A DNA stretch of 64,000 bases from Bacteroidaceae bacterium (GTDB lineage: Bacteria > Bacteroidota > Bacteroidia > Bacteroidales > Bacteroidaceae). The notes beneath the pieces were generated by a model, which saw only the letters and a program-made list of their open reading frames with translations, searched no databases and had not been told where the DNA came from. Of this stretch, positions 1-8,718 are shown one piece after another. A program made the position numbers and the translations under genes. The DNA lies in assembly GCA_017448965.1 (NCBI GenBank), contig JAFSKK010000044.1, positions 62,001-126,000 on the forward strand, written 5' to 3'. Numbering within the stretch: position 1 is the first letter of the stretch; every line of letters starts with the position of its first letter.

Positions 1-556
1 CCTGTTTCTGCTGTCCGTATTTGAGCGTGTAGAGGCGGGTGGCGTTCATGCCAAGTGTCCAGTCGCCGATGGCGCGACAAAGTCCTGCCTCGTAGAGTGA
101 CTGATATTCGATTTGATCTTTGAGGCTGTTGAATCCCTCGCGGATAGCCTCTTCCGTCAGCGATGAAATCCAAAGTCGCTTGACTGGGCATTTCGCTCCC
201 GCTTTCTGCATCACCCACCGCTGAATCAGTTCACCTTCTTGGCCAGCATCGCCGCAGTTGATGATGCTGTCTGCTGCCTGCATCAACTTCTCAATCGTGG
301 CAAACTGCCGCTTCACCCCGTCATCATCCTTCAGCCGAATGCCGTAACGTGCTGGAATCATGGGCAGATCCCAGAGATCCCAACGCTTCCAACGGGGGGT
401 GTACTCATCAGGCTCCTTCAGTTCGCACAGGTGTCCGAACGTCCAAGTGACCTGATAGCCGTTGCCCTCGATGTAGCCTTGCTTCATCTCTTTGGCTCCC
501 AGCACGTTGGCAATATCTCTTGCCACACTCGGTTTCTCCGCTATACAAACAATCAT
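1..556 (-). CDS. topB: DNA topoisomerase III (N-terminal part, gene runs off the window)
   Basis: Reading leftwards from the ATG at 554-556, the translation begins MIVCIAEKPSVARDIANVLG, the TOPRIM start typical of type IA topoisomerases of the TopB family. It continues with WTFGHLCELKEPDEY and the acidic segment NCGDAGQEGELIQRW, which contains the metal-binding D/E residues of TOPRIM. Type IA enzymes relax or decatenate DNA through a single-strand break. The catalytic tyrosine domain lies outside the window, so completeness cannot be judged. The start codon overlaps the TGA of the upstream ATPase gene (ATGA), which suggests translational coupling although the functions differ. Confidence 0.93.
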   Translation of the reverse strand, partial: MIVCIAEKPSVARDIANVLGAKEMKQGYIEGNGYQVTWTFGHLCELKEPDEYTPRWKRWDLWDLPMIPARYGIRLKDDDGVKRQFATIEKLMQAADSIINCGDAGQEGELIQRWVMQKAGAKCPVKRLWISSLTEEAIREGFNSLKDQIEYQSLYEAGLCRAIGDWTLGMNATRLYTLKYGQQKQ

Positions 557-1323
557 AGTTTTTTCTGTTGGTCGTGCAGCTCCTTCGCCTGACGAAGTAT
601 ATCGCTGGCAAAGATGAAGTCCTCCAGTTTCTTGTTGGTGGCATCCATAATCTCCTTGTTGTTACCCTGCCACTCAGCCCTTCCTTCGCAGATGAAGGTG
701 ATGTTCTCGCCGATGCCCATCACGGAGTTCATGTCGTGGGTGTTGACGATGGTGGTGATTTTATCCTCGTGGGTGATGCCCGCGATGAGTTCGTCAATCA
801 CGATGCTGGTTTTGGGGTCGAGACCTGAGTTGGGCTCATCGCAGAACAGATACTTCGGCTGCAGCACAATGGCACGTGCGATGGCCACACGCTTCTGCAT
901 ACCGCCCGAAATCTCGCCTGGGAATTTGTTCTCGGCACCTTGCAGATTGACACGGGCGAGGCATTCGAGCGCCCGTTTCTTACGGTCCTCGTAAGCGTCA
1001 CGCGAGAACATGTCGAGCGGGAACATCACGTTGTCGAGCACCGACATCGAGTCGAACAGCGCGGCACTCTGGAAAATCATGCCCATCTCACGACGAAGGA
1101 GAATCTTCTCCCGTTTCGAGAGCGACACGAAATCGCGGTTATCGTAGTAGATGCTGCCCTTGGTCGGTGTGAGCAATCCCACGATGTTCTTCATCAGCAC
1201 CGTCTTGCCGCTACCGCTCTGTCCGATAATGAGGTTGACCTCGCCATCTCGAAACGTGGCGTTGATGTCCTTGAGCACCTCCTTATCATCAAAACTCTTG
1301 TATAAATGTTCTACTTTTATCAT
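553..1323 (-). CDS. MlaF-type ABC transporter ATP-binding protein
   Basis: A 256-residue ABC ATPase: Walker A GQSGSGKT at about 34-41, signature ISGGMQ at about 138-143, Walker B YLFCDEP at about 158-164. It pairs with the MlaE-type permease encoded just upstream. By family knowledge such a pair moves phospholipids between inner and outer membrane together with an MCE-domain protein, which is not in this window. I start at the ATG at 1321-1323 (MIKVEHLYKSF). An open frame continues upstream but only by reading through the palindromic array at 1399-1483, and that extra segment is not conserved protein. The stop overlaps topB by ATGA. Confidence 0.9.
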   Translation of the reverse strand: MIKVEHLYKSFDDKEVLKDINATFRDGEVNLIIGQSGSGKTVLMKNIVGLLTPTKGSIYYDNRDFVSLSKREKILLRREMGMIFQSAALFDSMSVLDNVMFPLDMFSRDAYEDRKKRALECLARVNLQGAENKFPGEISGGMQKRVAIARAIVLQPKYLFCDEPNSGLDPKTSIVIDELIAGITHEDKITTIVNTHDMNSVMGIGENITFICEGRAEWQGNNKEIMDATNKKLEDFIFASDILRQAKELHDQQKKL

Positions 1324-1369
1324 ATCTTTTATCGGTCTTTCGACCCTTTCGTTGTCTTTTTTGCCTTGC

Positions 1370-1483
1370 TGAAACAGCCTCTTTTTTGTTCCTTTCAGTG
1401 TTACACTTGTAACACACCCACTGTTACACTTGTAACACACTCACTGTTACATCTGTAACACTGTAACTGTTACAAATGTTACA
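1370..1483. repeat. Array of four 23-base palindromic units between mlaE- and mlaF-like genes
   Basis: Four copies of a 16-base palindrome (TGTTACACTTGTAACA and variants) start at 1399, 1422, 1445 and 1468, exactly 23 bases apart. Arms are TGTTACA/TGTAACA around a two-base centre, and the fourth copy is degenerate. On the minus strand the array is followed by GAGGCTGTTTCA (1370-1381), which resembles the flank of the arrays at 18503 and 28438. The array fills most of the 219-base gap between the two transporter genes, so it would lie in their mRNA. Confidence 0.85.
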
Positions 1484-1542
1484 AAACGTGCCGTTCGGAC
1501 ACGATGATGGATGCCGTTCGTCTGTCAGAAACGGTGTACGTC

Positions 1543-2289
1543 TCATGTGAGCATGTTGGTCAGGAAGATGTCGGAAAACAGCACCAGAATGCTGCTGGTG
1601 ACGACGGCATCGGTGCTCGACTTGCCCACCTCCACACTACCGCCTTCCACCGTGTAGCCCTTGTAGGCGGAGACGCTGGTGATGATGAACGCATAAACCA
1701 CAGCCTTGATCATTCCACACCAGAAAAACCACTGGTTAAACTGGTAGCGGAAACCCTCGTCCAGTTCAGGCACCGTGGTGGTTCCCATCAATGAGGTGGC
1801 GTATGCACCCAACACGCCCGCCGCCACACTCAGCGTGACGAGAATGGGCATGATGGTCATCAGCCCCACAATCTTCGGCAGGATGAGATAGTTGGCAGAA
1901 TTGACACCCATGATGTCGAGCGCATCAATCTGCTGCGTGATGCGCATCGTGCCAATCTCTGACGCGATGTTCGAGCCGACCTTACCCGCCAGGATAAGGC
2001 ACATGATGCTCGACGAGAACTCCAACAGCATGATTTCGCGCGTGGTGTAGCCGACCACCATACGGGGCATCCACGGGCTTTGAATGTTCAGTTTGATTTG
2101 AAGGCATATCACGGCTCCGATGAAAAAAGAAATGATGAGCACAATGCCTATCGAGTTATACCCTAATTGATACATCTCGGTCACATACTGTTTCAGGAAC
2201 ATCCGCCACCGGTCGGGCTGTGAAAGCACGCGTCCCATCAGCATGACATACTTACCGAGATGTGTTAATCCACTCTTGACTGAAAGCAC
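1543..2289 (-). CDS. MlaE-type ABC transporter permease
   Basis: A 248-residue membrane protein of the MlaE/DUF140 family. It has the amphipathic N-terminus LTHLGKYVMLMGRV, several hydrophobic segments (for example IGIVLIISFFIGAVICL), the family stretch KVGSNIASEIGTMRITQQIDAL, and EGGSVEVGKSSTDAVV near the end. It should form the channel of a phospholipid transporter with the ATPase downstream. I choose the GTG at 2287-2289: a longer reading starts at a TTG that is part of the promoter TAATTTTG (2332-2339), so it would lie upstream of the transcript start. The shorter form also has the usual family length. Confidence 0.88.
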   Translation of the reverse strand: MLSVKSGLTHLGKYVMLMGRVLSQPDRWRMFLKQYVTEMYQLGYNSIGIVLIISFFIGAVICLQIKLNIQSPWMPRMVVGYTTREIMLLEFSSSIMCLILAGKVGSNIASEIGTMRITQQIDALDIMGVNSANYLILPKIVGLMTIMPILVTLSVAAGVLGAYATSLMGTTTVPELDEGFRYQFNQWFFWCGMIKAVVYAFIITSVSAYKGYTVEGGSVEVGKSSTDAVVTSSILVLFSDIFLTNMLT

Positions 2290-2331
2290 TTTAATTGCGT
2301 TTAAATGATTTATAAATAGCAAAAATCTTCG

Positions 2332-2339
2332 CAAAATTA
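2332..2339 (-). promoter_or_regulatory. Promoter -7 element of the mlaE-like operon
   Basis: TAATTTTG on the minus strand matches the Bacteroidetes -7 consensus TAnnTTTG. A transcript from here would begin near 2326, about 37 bases before the GTG start of the permease. No good -33 element is seen at the expected distance. Confidence 0.5.
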
Positions 2340-2413
2340 GTTATTTTTGTTCAAAAGAGAGGCTTTTAACATAGTTTTTTGATTTAGAAAGTGACTAATC
2401 AACAAACAATTCG

Positions 2414-2421
2414 TACTTTTG
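2414..2421 (+). promoter_or_regulatory. Promoter -7 element of the lptB operon
   Basis: TACTTTTG matches TAnnTTTG and lies 19 bases before the lptB start codon, so the leader would be only about 12 bases. It is divergent from the mlaE-like promoter 75 bases away. Confidence 0.55.
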
Positions 2422-2439
2422 TCACTAATTTGAAGAAAT

Positions 2440-3288
2440 ATGGAGTTAAAAAGACAGTCTATCACGACCAATGCGGGCGATGAAAACATACCCGAATACT
2501 CGGACGACCGAAACACCCTCTACACACGCCACCTGGTGAAGACCTATGGTAAGCGCACGGTGGCCAACGACGTCTCCATCAGTGTGCGGCAAGGAGAAAT
2601 TGTGGGACTGCTGGGACCGAACGGAGCCGGCAAGACCACCTCTTTCTACATGACTACAGGTCTGGTGGTGCCCAACAGCGGACAGGTGTTCATCAACGAC
2701 ATGGAAATCACCAAAGACCCCGTGTCCACCCGTGCCAAGAAAGGCGTGGGCTATCTGGCACAGGAGGCCAGCGTGTTCCGCACCATGAGCGTCGAAGACA
2801 ACATCATGACGGTGCTGGAGATGAAATACAAGTCGGTGGACGAGCAACGAGAGCATCTGGAAAAACTGTTGGATGAGTTCAACCTGCAGAAAGTGAGGAA
2901 GAACCGAGGCAACCAGCTCTCAGGTGGCGAACGACGCCGCTGCGAGATTGCCCGCTGTCTGGCCATCGACCCGAAGTTCATCATGCTCGACGAGCCATTC
3001 GCCGGAGTCGACCCCATCGCTGTAGAGGACATCCAATATGTGGTGTGGAAACTGAAAGACCGCAACATCGGCATCCTCATCACCGACCACAACGTGCAGG
3101 AAACCCTCTGCATCACTGACCGCGCCTATCTGCTCTTCGAGGGGCGCATCCTCTTCAAAGGCACACCGCCAGAACTGGCCAGCAATGTCATCGTCAAAGA
3201 AAAGTACCTCGGCAGCAACTTCGTGCTGCGCCCCAAGGACTTCCAGATGATTGAAGAGAAAAAGAAACGGGAACTCGAGGAAAACTGA
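2440..3288 (+). CDS. lptB: LPS export ABC transporter ATP-binding protein
   Basis: A 282-residue ABC ATPase: Walker A GPNGAGKT at 59-66, signature LSGGE at 160-164 followed by RRRCEIARCLA as in LptB, Walker B IMLDEPFAGVDP at 181 onward, and the switch segment ITDHNVQETL. LptB drives LptFG to extract lipopolysaccharide from the inner membrane. The protein has about 28 extra N-terminal residues ahead of the usual start and a charged C-terminal tail (EEKKKRELEE). The start is fixed by the promoter 19 bases upstream. rsfS follows after a short gap. Confidence 0.92.
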   Translation: MELKRQSITTNAGDENIPEYSDDRNTLYTRHLVKTYGKRTVANDVSISVRQGEIVGLLGPNGAGKTTSFYMTTGLVVPNSGQVFINDMEITKDPVSTRAKKGVGYLAQEASVFRTMSVEDNIMTVLEMKYKSVDEQREHLEKLLDEFNLQKVRKNRGNQLSGGERRRCEIARCLAIDPKFIMLDEPFAGVDPIAVEDIQYVVWKLKDRNIGILITDHNVQETLCITDRAYLLFEGRILFKGTPPELASNVIVKEKYLGSNFVLRPKDFQMIEEKKKRELEEN

Positions 3289-3322
3289 GCCAATTAAACC
3301 GATATACATTATTTATATATAA

Positions 3323-3682
3323 ATGACAGAAACGCAACAGTTAGTACAAGCCTGTGTGGCAGGCATACAAGAGAAGAAAGGAAAGAAAATACGCGTCGTC
3401 AACCTGGAAGGCATTGATGACACGATCACCAAATATCTGGTCATCGGCGAAGGCAACTCCCCCAGCCAAGTGACAGCCCTCACGGAATCTGTGCGGGAAT
3501 TCGCACGCAAGCAGGCCAATGCACGTCCATCGGCCGTAGATGGCTTGCGCAACAGCCTTTGGGTGGCCATCGACTTCATCGACGTGGTGGTGCATCTTTT
3601 CGTGCCCGATGCGCGTGAGTTCTACGATGTGGACAACTTGTGGGAAGATGCTGAAATCACTGATATTCCAGACCTTGATTAA
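3323..3682 (+). CDS. rsfS: Ribosomal silencing factor RsfS
   Basis: A 119-residue protein of the RsfS/Iojap family. The family features [21 protein letters not shown] and the C-terminal [32 protein letters not shown] are clear. RsfS binds ribosomal protein L14 and blocks joining of the subunits under starvation. The gene sits directly before ftsH and cdsA, a common Bacteroidetes order. Confidence 0.93.
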   Translation: MTETQQLVQACVAGIQEKKGKKIRVVNLEGIDDTITKYLVIGEGNSPSQVTALTESVREFARKQANARPSAVDGLRNSLWVAIDFIDVVVHLFVPDAREFYDVDNLWEDAEITDIPDLD

Positions 3683-3690
3683 GAAAACAA

Positions 3691-5805
3691 ATGGACAACA
3701 ACACTCAAAACAATACAAACAACAGAAACCGAATGCAAAAGCCGCGTTTCAACTTCTCGTGGCTTTACATCCTGCTCATTGCCGGATTGGCATTCATGAT
3801 TTTCACCCGTCACGACACGAGTGCATCGCACAATGTTGATTACACCACCTTCAAGGAATTCGTCACACGAGGGTACGTGTCGGAGGTGATCATCAACAAA
3901 GACAACAACACGCTGACACTGGCGATTGACCCGAAGTTCAACAAGCAAGTGTTTGGTGCAACCAGCAAAGACCAAAAGAATGCACGTATCAAGGTGGAGT
4001 TCGGTTCCATCGAAAATTTGGAGACCTATCTTGACGCTCAAAACCAAGAAGGAAACTTCAAAGGCAAAGTAAGTTATGAGCGTAATAACGACTTCATTAG
4101 CAATCTTTTATGGAATTTTGCTCCACTGATTGTTATCATACTGATCTGGCTGTTCATCATGCGAGGATTTGGCAGCGGTGGCGGTTTCATGGGAGGTGCA
4201 AGCAGCATCTTCTCTGTAGGAAAATCGAAGGCGCAGCTCTTTGAGAAAGACGATAAAAACTCTCCACAAATCACCTTCAAGGATGTGGCTGGACAGGCTG
4301 GTGCCAAACAGGAAGTGCAGGAAATTGTGGACTTCCTGAAAAAGCCGGAGAAATACACCAATCTTGGCGGTAAGATTCCTAAGGGAGCACTCCTCGTGGG
4401 TCCTCCGGGAACGGGTAAGACGCTGTTGGCCAAAGCAGTAGCAGGCGAGGCAGGCGTACCCTTCTTCTCGCTGTCAGGCTCTGAGTTTGTCGAGATGTTT
4501 GTGGGTGTGTGAGCCAGCCGTGTGCGTGACCTCTTCCAGCAGGCAAAAGCAAAAGCGCCCTGCATCATCTTCATCGACGAGATTGATGCTATCGGTCGTG
4601 CGCGCAGCAAGACTGCTGCGATGGGAGGCAACGACGAGCGTGAAAGCACACTGAACCAGTTGCTTACAGAGATGGACGGTTTTGGCACCAATAGCGGTAT
4701 CATCATCATGGCCGCCACCAACCGTGCAGACATTCTGGACAGTGCATTGCTCCGCGCCGGACGCTTCGATCGACAAATCCACGTTGACCTGCCCGACTTG
4801 AACGAACGCAAGGAAATCTTCATGGTGCACTTGAAGCCCCTCAAGATAGACGAAACGGTGGATGTGGCTCAGTTGGCACGCCAAACACCTGGATTCTCTG
4901 GTGCAGACATCGCCAACGTGTGCAACGAGGCTGCCCTCATCGCCGCCCGCAACAACAAGGAGTGGGTGGATAAGCAATGCTTCCTCGATGCCGTTGACCG
5001 CATCATCGGAGGTCTGGAGAAGAAAACGAAACTGCTCACCGCACAAGAGAAGAAGACCATTGCCCTGCATGAGGCTGGTCATGCCACCATCTCTTGGTTC
5101 CTCGAATATGCCAACCCATTGGTGAAAGTGACCATCGTACCACGCGGGCAGGCCTTGGGTGCTGCTTGGTACATGCCTGAAGAAAGGCAAATCTCCACCA
5201 AAGAGGAAATTCTCGATGAGATTTGTGCCACTTTGGGTGGCCGTGCTGCCGAAGAACTCTGCATCGGTCGCATCTCGACGGGTGCGATGAACGACCTTGA
5301 GAAAGTGACCAAACGTGCCTATGGCATGATTGCCTACGCAGGTATGGGCAAGAAACTTCCCAACCTCTGCTACTACGACAATCAAGAGTATCAGTTCAAC
5401 AAACCCTATAGCGACAAGACCGCTGAGACCATCGACGAGGAGGTGCGCAACCTCATCGCCGGAGAGTATGAGCGTGCGAAGAAAGTGCTGCTCGAACACA
5501 AAGAGGGTCATGCGAAACTGGCTCAAATTCTGATCGACCGCGAAGTCATCTTCGCAGAAGACCTCGAAGAAATCTTTGGAAAACGTCCTTGGACCTCACG
5601 AACGGAAGAGATCTTGGCCGCCAACGCTGAAGAGGAAACAGGCAAGGAGGAAAATGCGGACAACTCGACCGATCACAAGAAGGAGAATGAGGAATTCATC
5701 CGTCAGAAGATTGTACAAGCCGTGATAGAAAAAGCCGAAAAGGCTGAAAAACAATCAGAAGAGCAACCTAATCCAACAGAAAAAGACAAACAGAAAGAAG
5801 CGTGA
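3691..5805 (+). pseudogene. ftsH: ATP-dependent zinc metalloprotease FtsH, interrupted by an in-frame TGA
   Basis: The two halves together read as a normal FtsH of about 704 codons: membrane segments at about 24-38 and 142-157, Walker A GPPGTGKT at 237-244, Walker B IIFIDEID at about 292-299, and protease motif HEAGH at about 460-464. Codon 274 (4510-4512) is TGA exactly where the family has the glycine of [14 protein letters not shown] to TGA is one base change and the frame is otherwise intact on both sides, so this is a nonsense codon and not a frameshift. FtsH is a membrane AAA+ protease and usually important for growth, so a sequencing error or a mixed population is as likely as real loss. 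The TGA stop overlaps the cdsA start. Confidence 0.85.
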
Positions 5806-6662
5806 AAACCTTGATTATACGTGCCATCACGGGGGCTTTGTTCGTGATTCTGCTCGTCGCAGGCATCGTACTACACCCCTACTCACTCCTGATACTCTTC
5901 ACCATCATCACAGCATTGACGGTGTGGGAGTTCACTACCATTGTCAATCGCCACATGCACCTGCATGTCAACCGCTTCATCACGACGGTGGCAGCAGCCT
6001 ATCTCTTTGTGGCGGTTTGGGCGTTCAACACAAACCTGATGGGAGCCGAGGTGTTCATTCCATACCTCATCTCCATCAACTACCTACTGGTGGCCGAACT
6101 TTACTTCGACCGTCCTGACAATGTCCAGAACTGGGGCATGACCTTCATGGCGCAACTCTACATCGCCCTACCCTTTGCCTCACTCAACACACTCTGCTTC
6201 ATCGGCACACCCGCTGGAGTCACTTACTACTATTGGTACGCCCTGTCGCTCTTCATCTTCCTATGGTCGAACGACACGGGAGCCTACCTGTTCGGTTCGT
6301 GGTTAGGCAAGCATCGACTGTTCCCACGCATCTCACCCAAGAAGTCGTGGGAAGGCAGCATCGGAGGTGGCATCACAGCCATCGCCGCCTCGCAAGTCAT
6401 TGCCTACTTCATTCCTTTCGCAGAGACATTAACACCCCTGACAAGCCACCTGCTTTGGGCTGGATTAGCCCTGATCACTGTGCTGATCGGCACATGGGGT
6501 GACCTTGTGGAGTCGCTGCTCAAACGCCGTTTGGGCATCAAAGACTCTGGCAACATCCTACCCGGGCATGGGGGCATGCTCGATCGCTTTGATAGTTCAC
6601 TGCTCGCCATACCTGCAGCAGTTATCTATGTCTATACAATCATGCTTAACATAATACATTAA
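5802..6662 (+). CDS. cdsA: Phosphatidate cytidylyltransferase
   Basis: A 286-residue, strongly hydrophobic protein with about eight membrane segments. Near the C-terminus it carries the CDP-diglyceride synthetase signature (GIKDSGNILPGHGGMLDRFD). It makes CDP-diacylglycerol from phosphatidic acid and CTP, the entry point to phospholipids. The start is a GTG that overlaps the TGA of ftsH (GTGA), so expression may be coupled to ftsH translation. That makes the nonsense codon in ftsH relevant here too. Confidence 0.93.
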   Translation: MKTLIIRAITGALFVILLVAGIVLHPYSLLILFTIITALTVWEFTTIVNRHMHLHVNRFITTVAAAYLFVAVWAFNTNLMGAEVFIPYLISINYLLVAELYFDRPDNVQNWGMTFMAQLYIALPFASLNTLCFIGTPAGVTYYYWYALSLFIFLWSNDTGAYLFGSWLGKHRLFPRISPKKSWEGSIGGGITAIAASQVIAYFIPFAETLTPLTSHLLWAGLALITVLIGTWGDLVESLLKRRLGIKDSGNILPGHGGMLDRFDSSLLAIPAAVIYVYTIMLNIIH

Positions 6663-6668
6663 ACAATT

Positions 6669-8567
6669 ATGACTGAAATCAAGAACCCCACTGAGGAACC
6701 TGTAGTTGAACCTACAGTAGAACCAGCAACAGAACCCGTTGCGACTGAAGAACCTGCCATCGTTGCAGAGGAAGTGACTGAACCCGTTGCAGAGGAAGCC
6801 ACTGAAGCAGCAGCTGAAGAGGTTGCAGAAGAAGTTGCCGAAGAGCCTCAGGCAGAAACCTCTACAACTTCTATCGCCACCTACGAAACCAAAGCCGAGA
6901 TTATCGCACGGCTCAAAGAGATTTCGGAAGGAGACGAAGAGGTCGCTCGCCAAGAACTCGACAGCCTCAAGAGTCACTTCTACCGTATTCATCGTCAAGA
7001 GTCGGATGCGGCCTATAAGAAGTTCATCGAAGAAGGGGGTGTAGCCGAGGAGTATGTCTCGACACCAGACCCTGACGAGAACACGTTCAAGGAACTGATG
7101 GCTGTTGTACGTGAAAAACGTGCTACTGCTGCAGCCGCACTCGAACAATTGCGCGAGGAAAACTACCAGAAGAAAATTGAGATTATTGACAAGATAAAGG
7201 CACTGACCGAAAACCCCGACGAAATCAACCGCGGCTACAACGACTTCAAGGAATTGCAGCAGCAGTGGAACGATATCAAGGAAGTGCCAGCCGAGAAAGC
7301 CACTTCCCTCTGGAAAACCTACCAGCAAGCAGTCGAGGCCTTCTACGACACGCTCAAACTGAGCAACGAACTACGTGCCTACGACTTCAAGAAGAACTTG
7401 GAGAAGAAGACTGCACTGTGTGAAGCAGCAGAGCAACTGGCCGAAGAGACCGATGTCATCGTGGCCTTCCGCAAACTGCAACAACTGCATCAGGACTTCC
7501 GCGAGACAGGCCCTGTAGCCAGCGACTTGCGCGAACAGATTTGGACACGCTTCAAGGAGGCTTCAACCGTCATCAACAAGCGTCATCAGGAGTATTTCGA
7601 AGCACGTAAGCAGAAGGAAGAGGAAAACCTCGCCAAGAAGACTGCCATTTGCGAAACCATCGAGGGCATCAACTTGGGAGAGTTGAAAACATTTGCTGAA
7701 TGGAATGCCACCTCTGAGAGAATCACCGCATTGCAGGCTGAGTGGAAAACCATCGGTTATGCGCCACAAAAGATGAACACAAAAATCTTCGAACGTTTCC
7801 GTGCCGCATGCGACAACTTCTTCACACGCAAAAGCGAATACTTCCAAACAGTACGCGACAACCTCAACCAGAACTACGCCCTCAAACTTGACCTCGTAGA
7901 ACAGGCTGAGGCGTTGAAAGACAGCACCGACTGGAAAGCCACAACGGATGCTTTGGTGGAATTGCAGAAGAAGTGGAAAGAAATCGGCACTGTGCCCAAG
8001 AAGTACAGCGACCAGATTTGGGAACGCTTCAATGCTGCTTGCGACGCATTCTTCGCTGCCAAAAAGGAAGCCAACAAGGATGCACATGCTGAGCAGACAG
8101 CCAATATGGAAAAGAAGAAGGCTGTTATCGAACGTCTGGCCGCCATCGTTCCAGAGGAGTTCGAAGGTGACCTTCGCACCCACCTGCGTGAAGCACAAGA
8201 GGAGTGGAACCAGATTGGTCACGTTCCTTTCAAAGAGAAGGACAAGCTCTACAAGCAACTGCGTGAACAGATGGATCGCCTCTACGGCTATGCTAACCAG
8301 AATGCTGCCAAGCGTCGCATTGACCGCTTCAAGGAAAGCATCAAAGGCGGCAACGGCAACGACCTGCGTTCTCGCCTCACTCGCCAGATGGACATCCTCA
8401 AGAATGAAATCAAGACCTACGAGAACAACCTGGGCTTCCTTTCGCTCTCCAGCAAGTCGAAGCAAGGCAATGCACTCGTGGAGGAATTGAACCGCAAGAT
8501 GGACAAACTCAAGGCTGACCTCGCAGAGGTGAAAGCCAAGATTGCCGCACTTGACGAAACCAAGTGA
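6669..8567 (+). CDS. DUF349 domain-containing protein
   Basis: A 632-residue soluble, highly charged, mostly helical protein. Residues 1-70 are a low-complexity acidic segment rich in E, V, P, T and A. The rest contains several DUF349 repeats, each about 70 residues and recognised by W-K-x-I-G patterns (WNDIKEVP, WKTIGYAPQK, WKEIGTVPKK, WNQIGHVPFK) spaced regularly, and it ends in a coiled coil. The molecular role is not established. It lies six bases after cdsA, so it is probably the last gene of the lptB-rsfS-ftsH-cdsA operon; a terminator hairpin follows. Confidence 0.88.
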   Translation: MTEIKNPTEEPVVEPTVEPATEPVATEEPAIVAEEVTEPVAEEATEAAAEEVAEEVAEEPQAETSTTSIATYETKAEIIARLKEISEGDEEVARQELDSLKSHFYRIHRQESDAAYKKFIEEGGVAEEYVSTPDPDENTFKELMAVVREKRATAAAALEQLREENYQKKIEIIDKIKALTENPDEINRGYNDFKELQQQWNDIKEVPAEKATSLWKTYQQAVEAFYDTLKLSNELRAYDFKKNLEKKTALCEAAEQLAEETDVIVAFRKLQQLHQDFRETGPVASDLREQIWTRFKEASTVINKRHQEYFEARKQKEEENLAKKTAICETIEGINLGELKTFAEWNATSERITALQAEWKTIGYAPQKMNTKIFERFRAACDNFFTRKSEYFQTVRDNLNQNYALKLDLVEQAEALKDSTDWKATTDALVELQKKWKEIGTVPKKYSDQIWERFNAACDAFFAAKKEANKDAHAEQTANMEKKKAVIERLAAIVPEEFEGDLRTHLREAQEEWNQIGHVPFKEKDKLYKQLREQMDRLYGYANQNAAKRRIDRFKESIKGGNGNDLRSRLTRQMDILKNEIKTYENNLGFLSLSSKSKQGNALVEELNRKMDKLKADLAEVKAKIAALDETK

Positions 8568-8595
8568 AACCCTGTGTTATAGGGCAACAAACAAT

Positions 8596-8632
8596 GAGGG
8601 AAGACTCGATTTAGAGCCTTCCCTCTTCTTTA
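8596..8632 (+). terminator. Terminator after the DUF349 gene
   Basis: GAGGGAAG (8596-8603) and CTTCCCTC (8618-8625) form an 8-bp stem with a 14-base loop, followed by a T-rich tail. Confidence 0.75.
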
Positions 8633-8678
8633 TTATGCAAAATAATGTAATTTTCGTGTGAGTTCGGGGAAAAAAGCG

Positions 8679-8686
8679 TATCTTTG
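8679..8686 (+). promoter_or_regulatory. Promoter -7 element of the DUF1573 gene
   Basis: TATCTTTG matches TAnnTTTG and lies 33 bases before the start codon. The -33 element is weak. Confidence 0.55.
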
Positions 8687-8718
8687 CATCTAATAACCAT
8701 CTCCAAGACAATATAAAG

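Noticed and set aside
1324-1440. N-terminal extension of the MlaF-like ATPase through the palindromic array
   Set aside because: The extra residues are a translation of the repeat (CYKCNSGCVTSVT), whereas the family start lies at 1323.
4510-4512. TGA read as glycine (altered genetic code)
   Set aside because: TGA ends other genes here, for example the MlaF-like gene and cdsA's upstream neighbour, so recoding would not fit the window.
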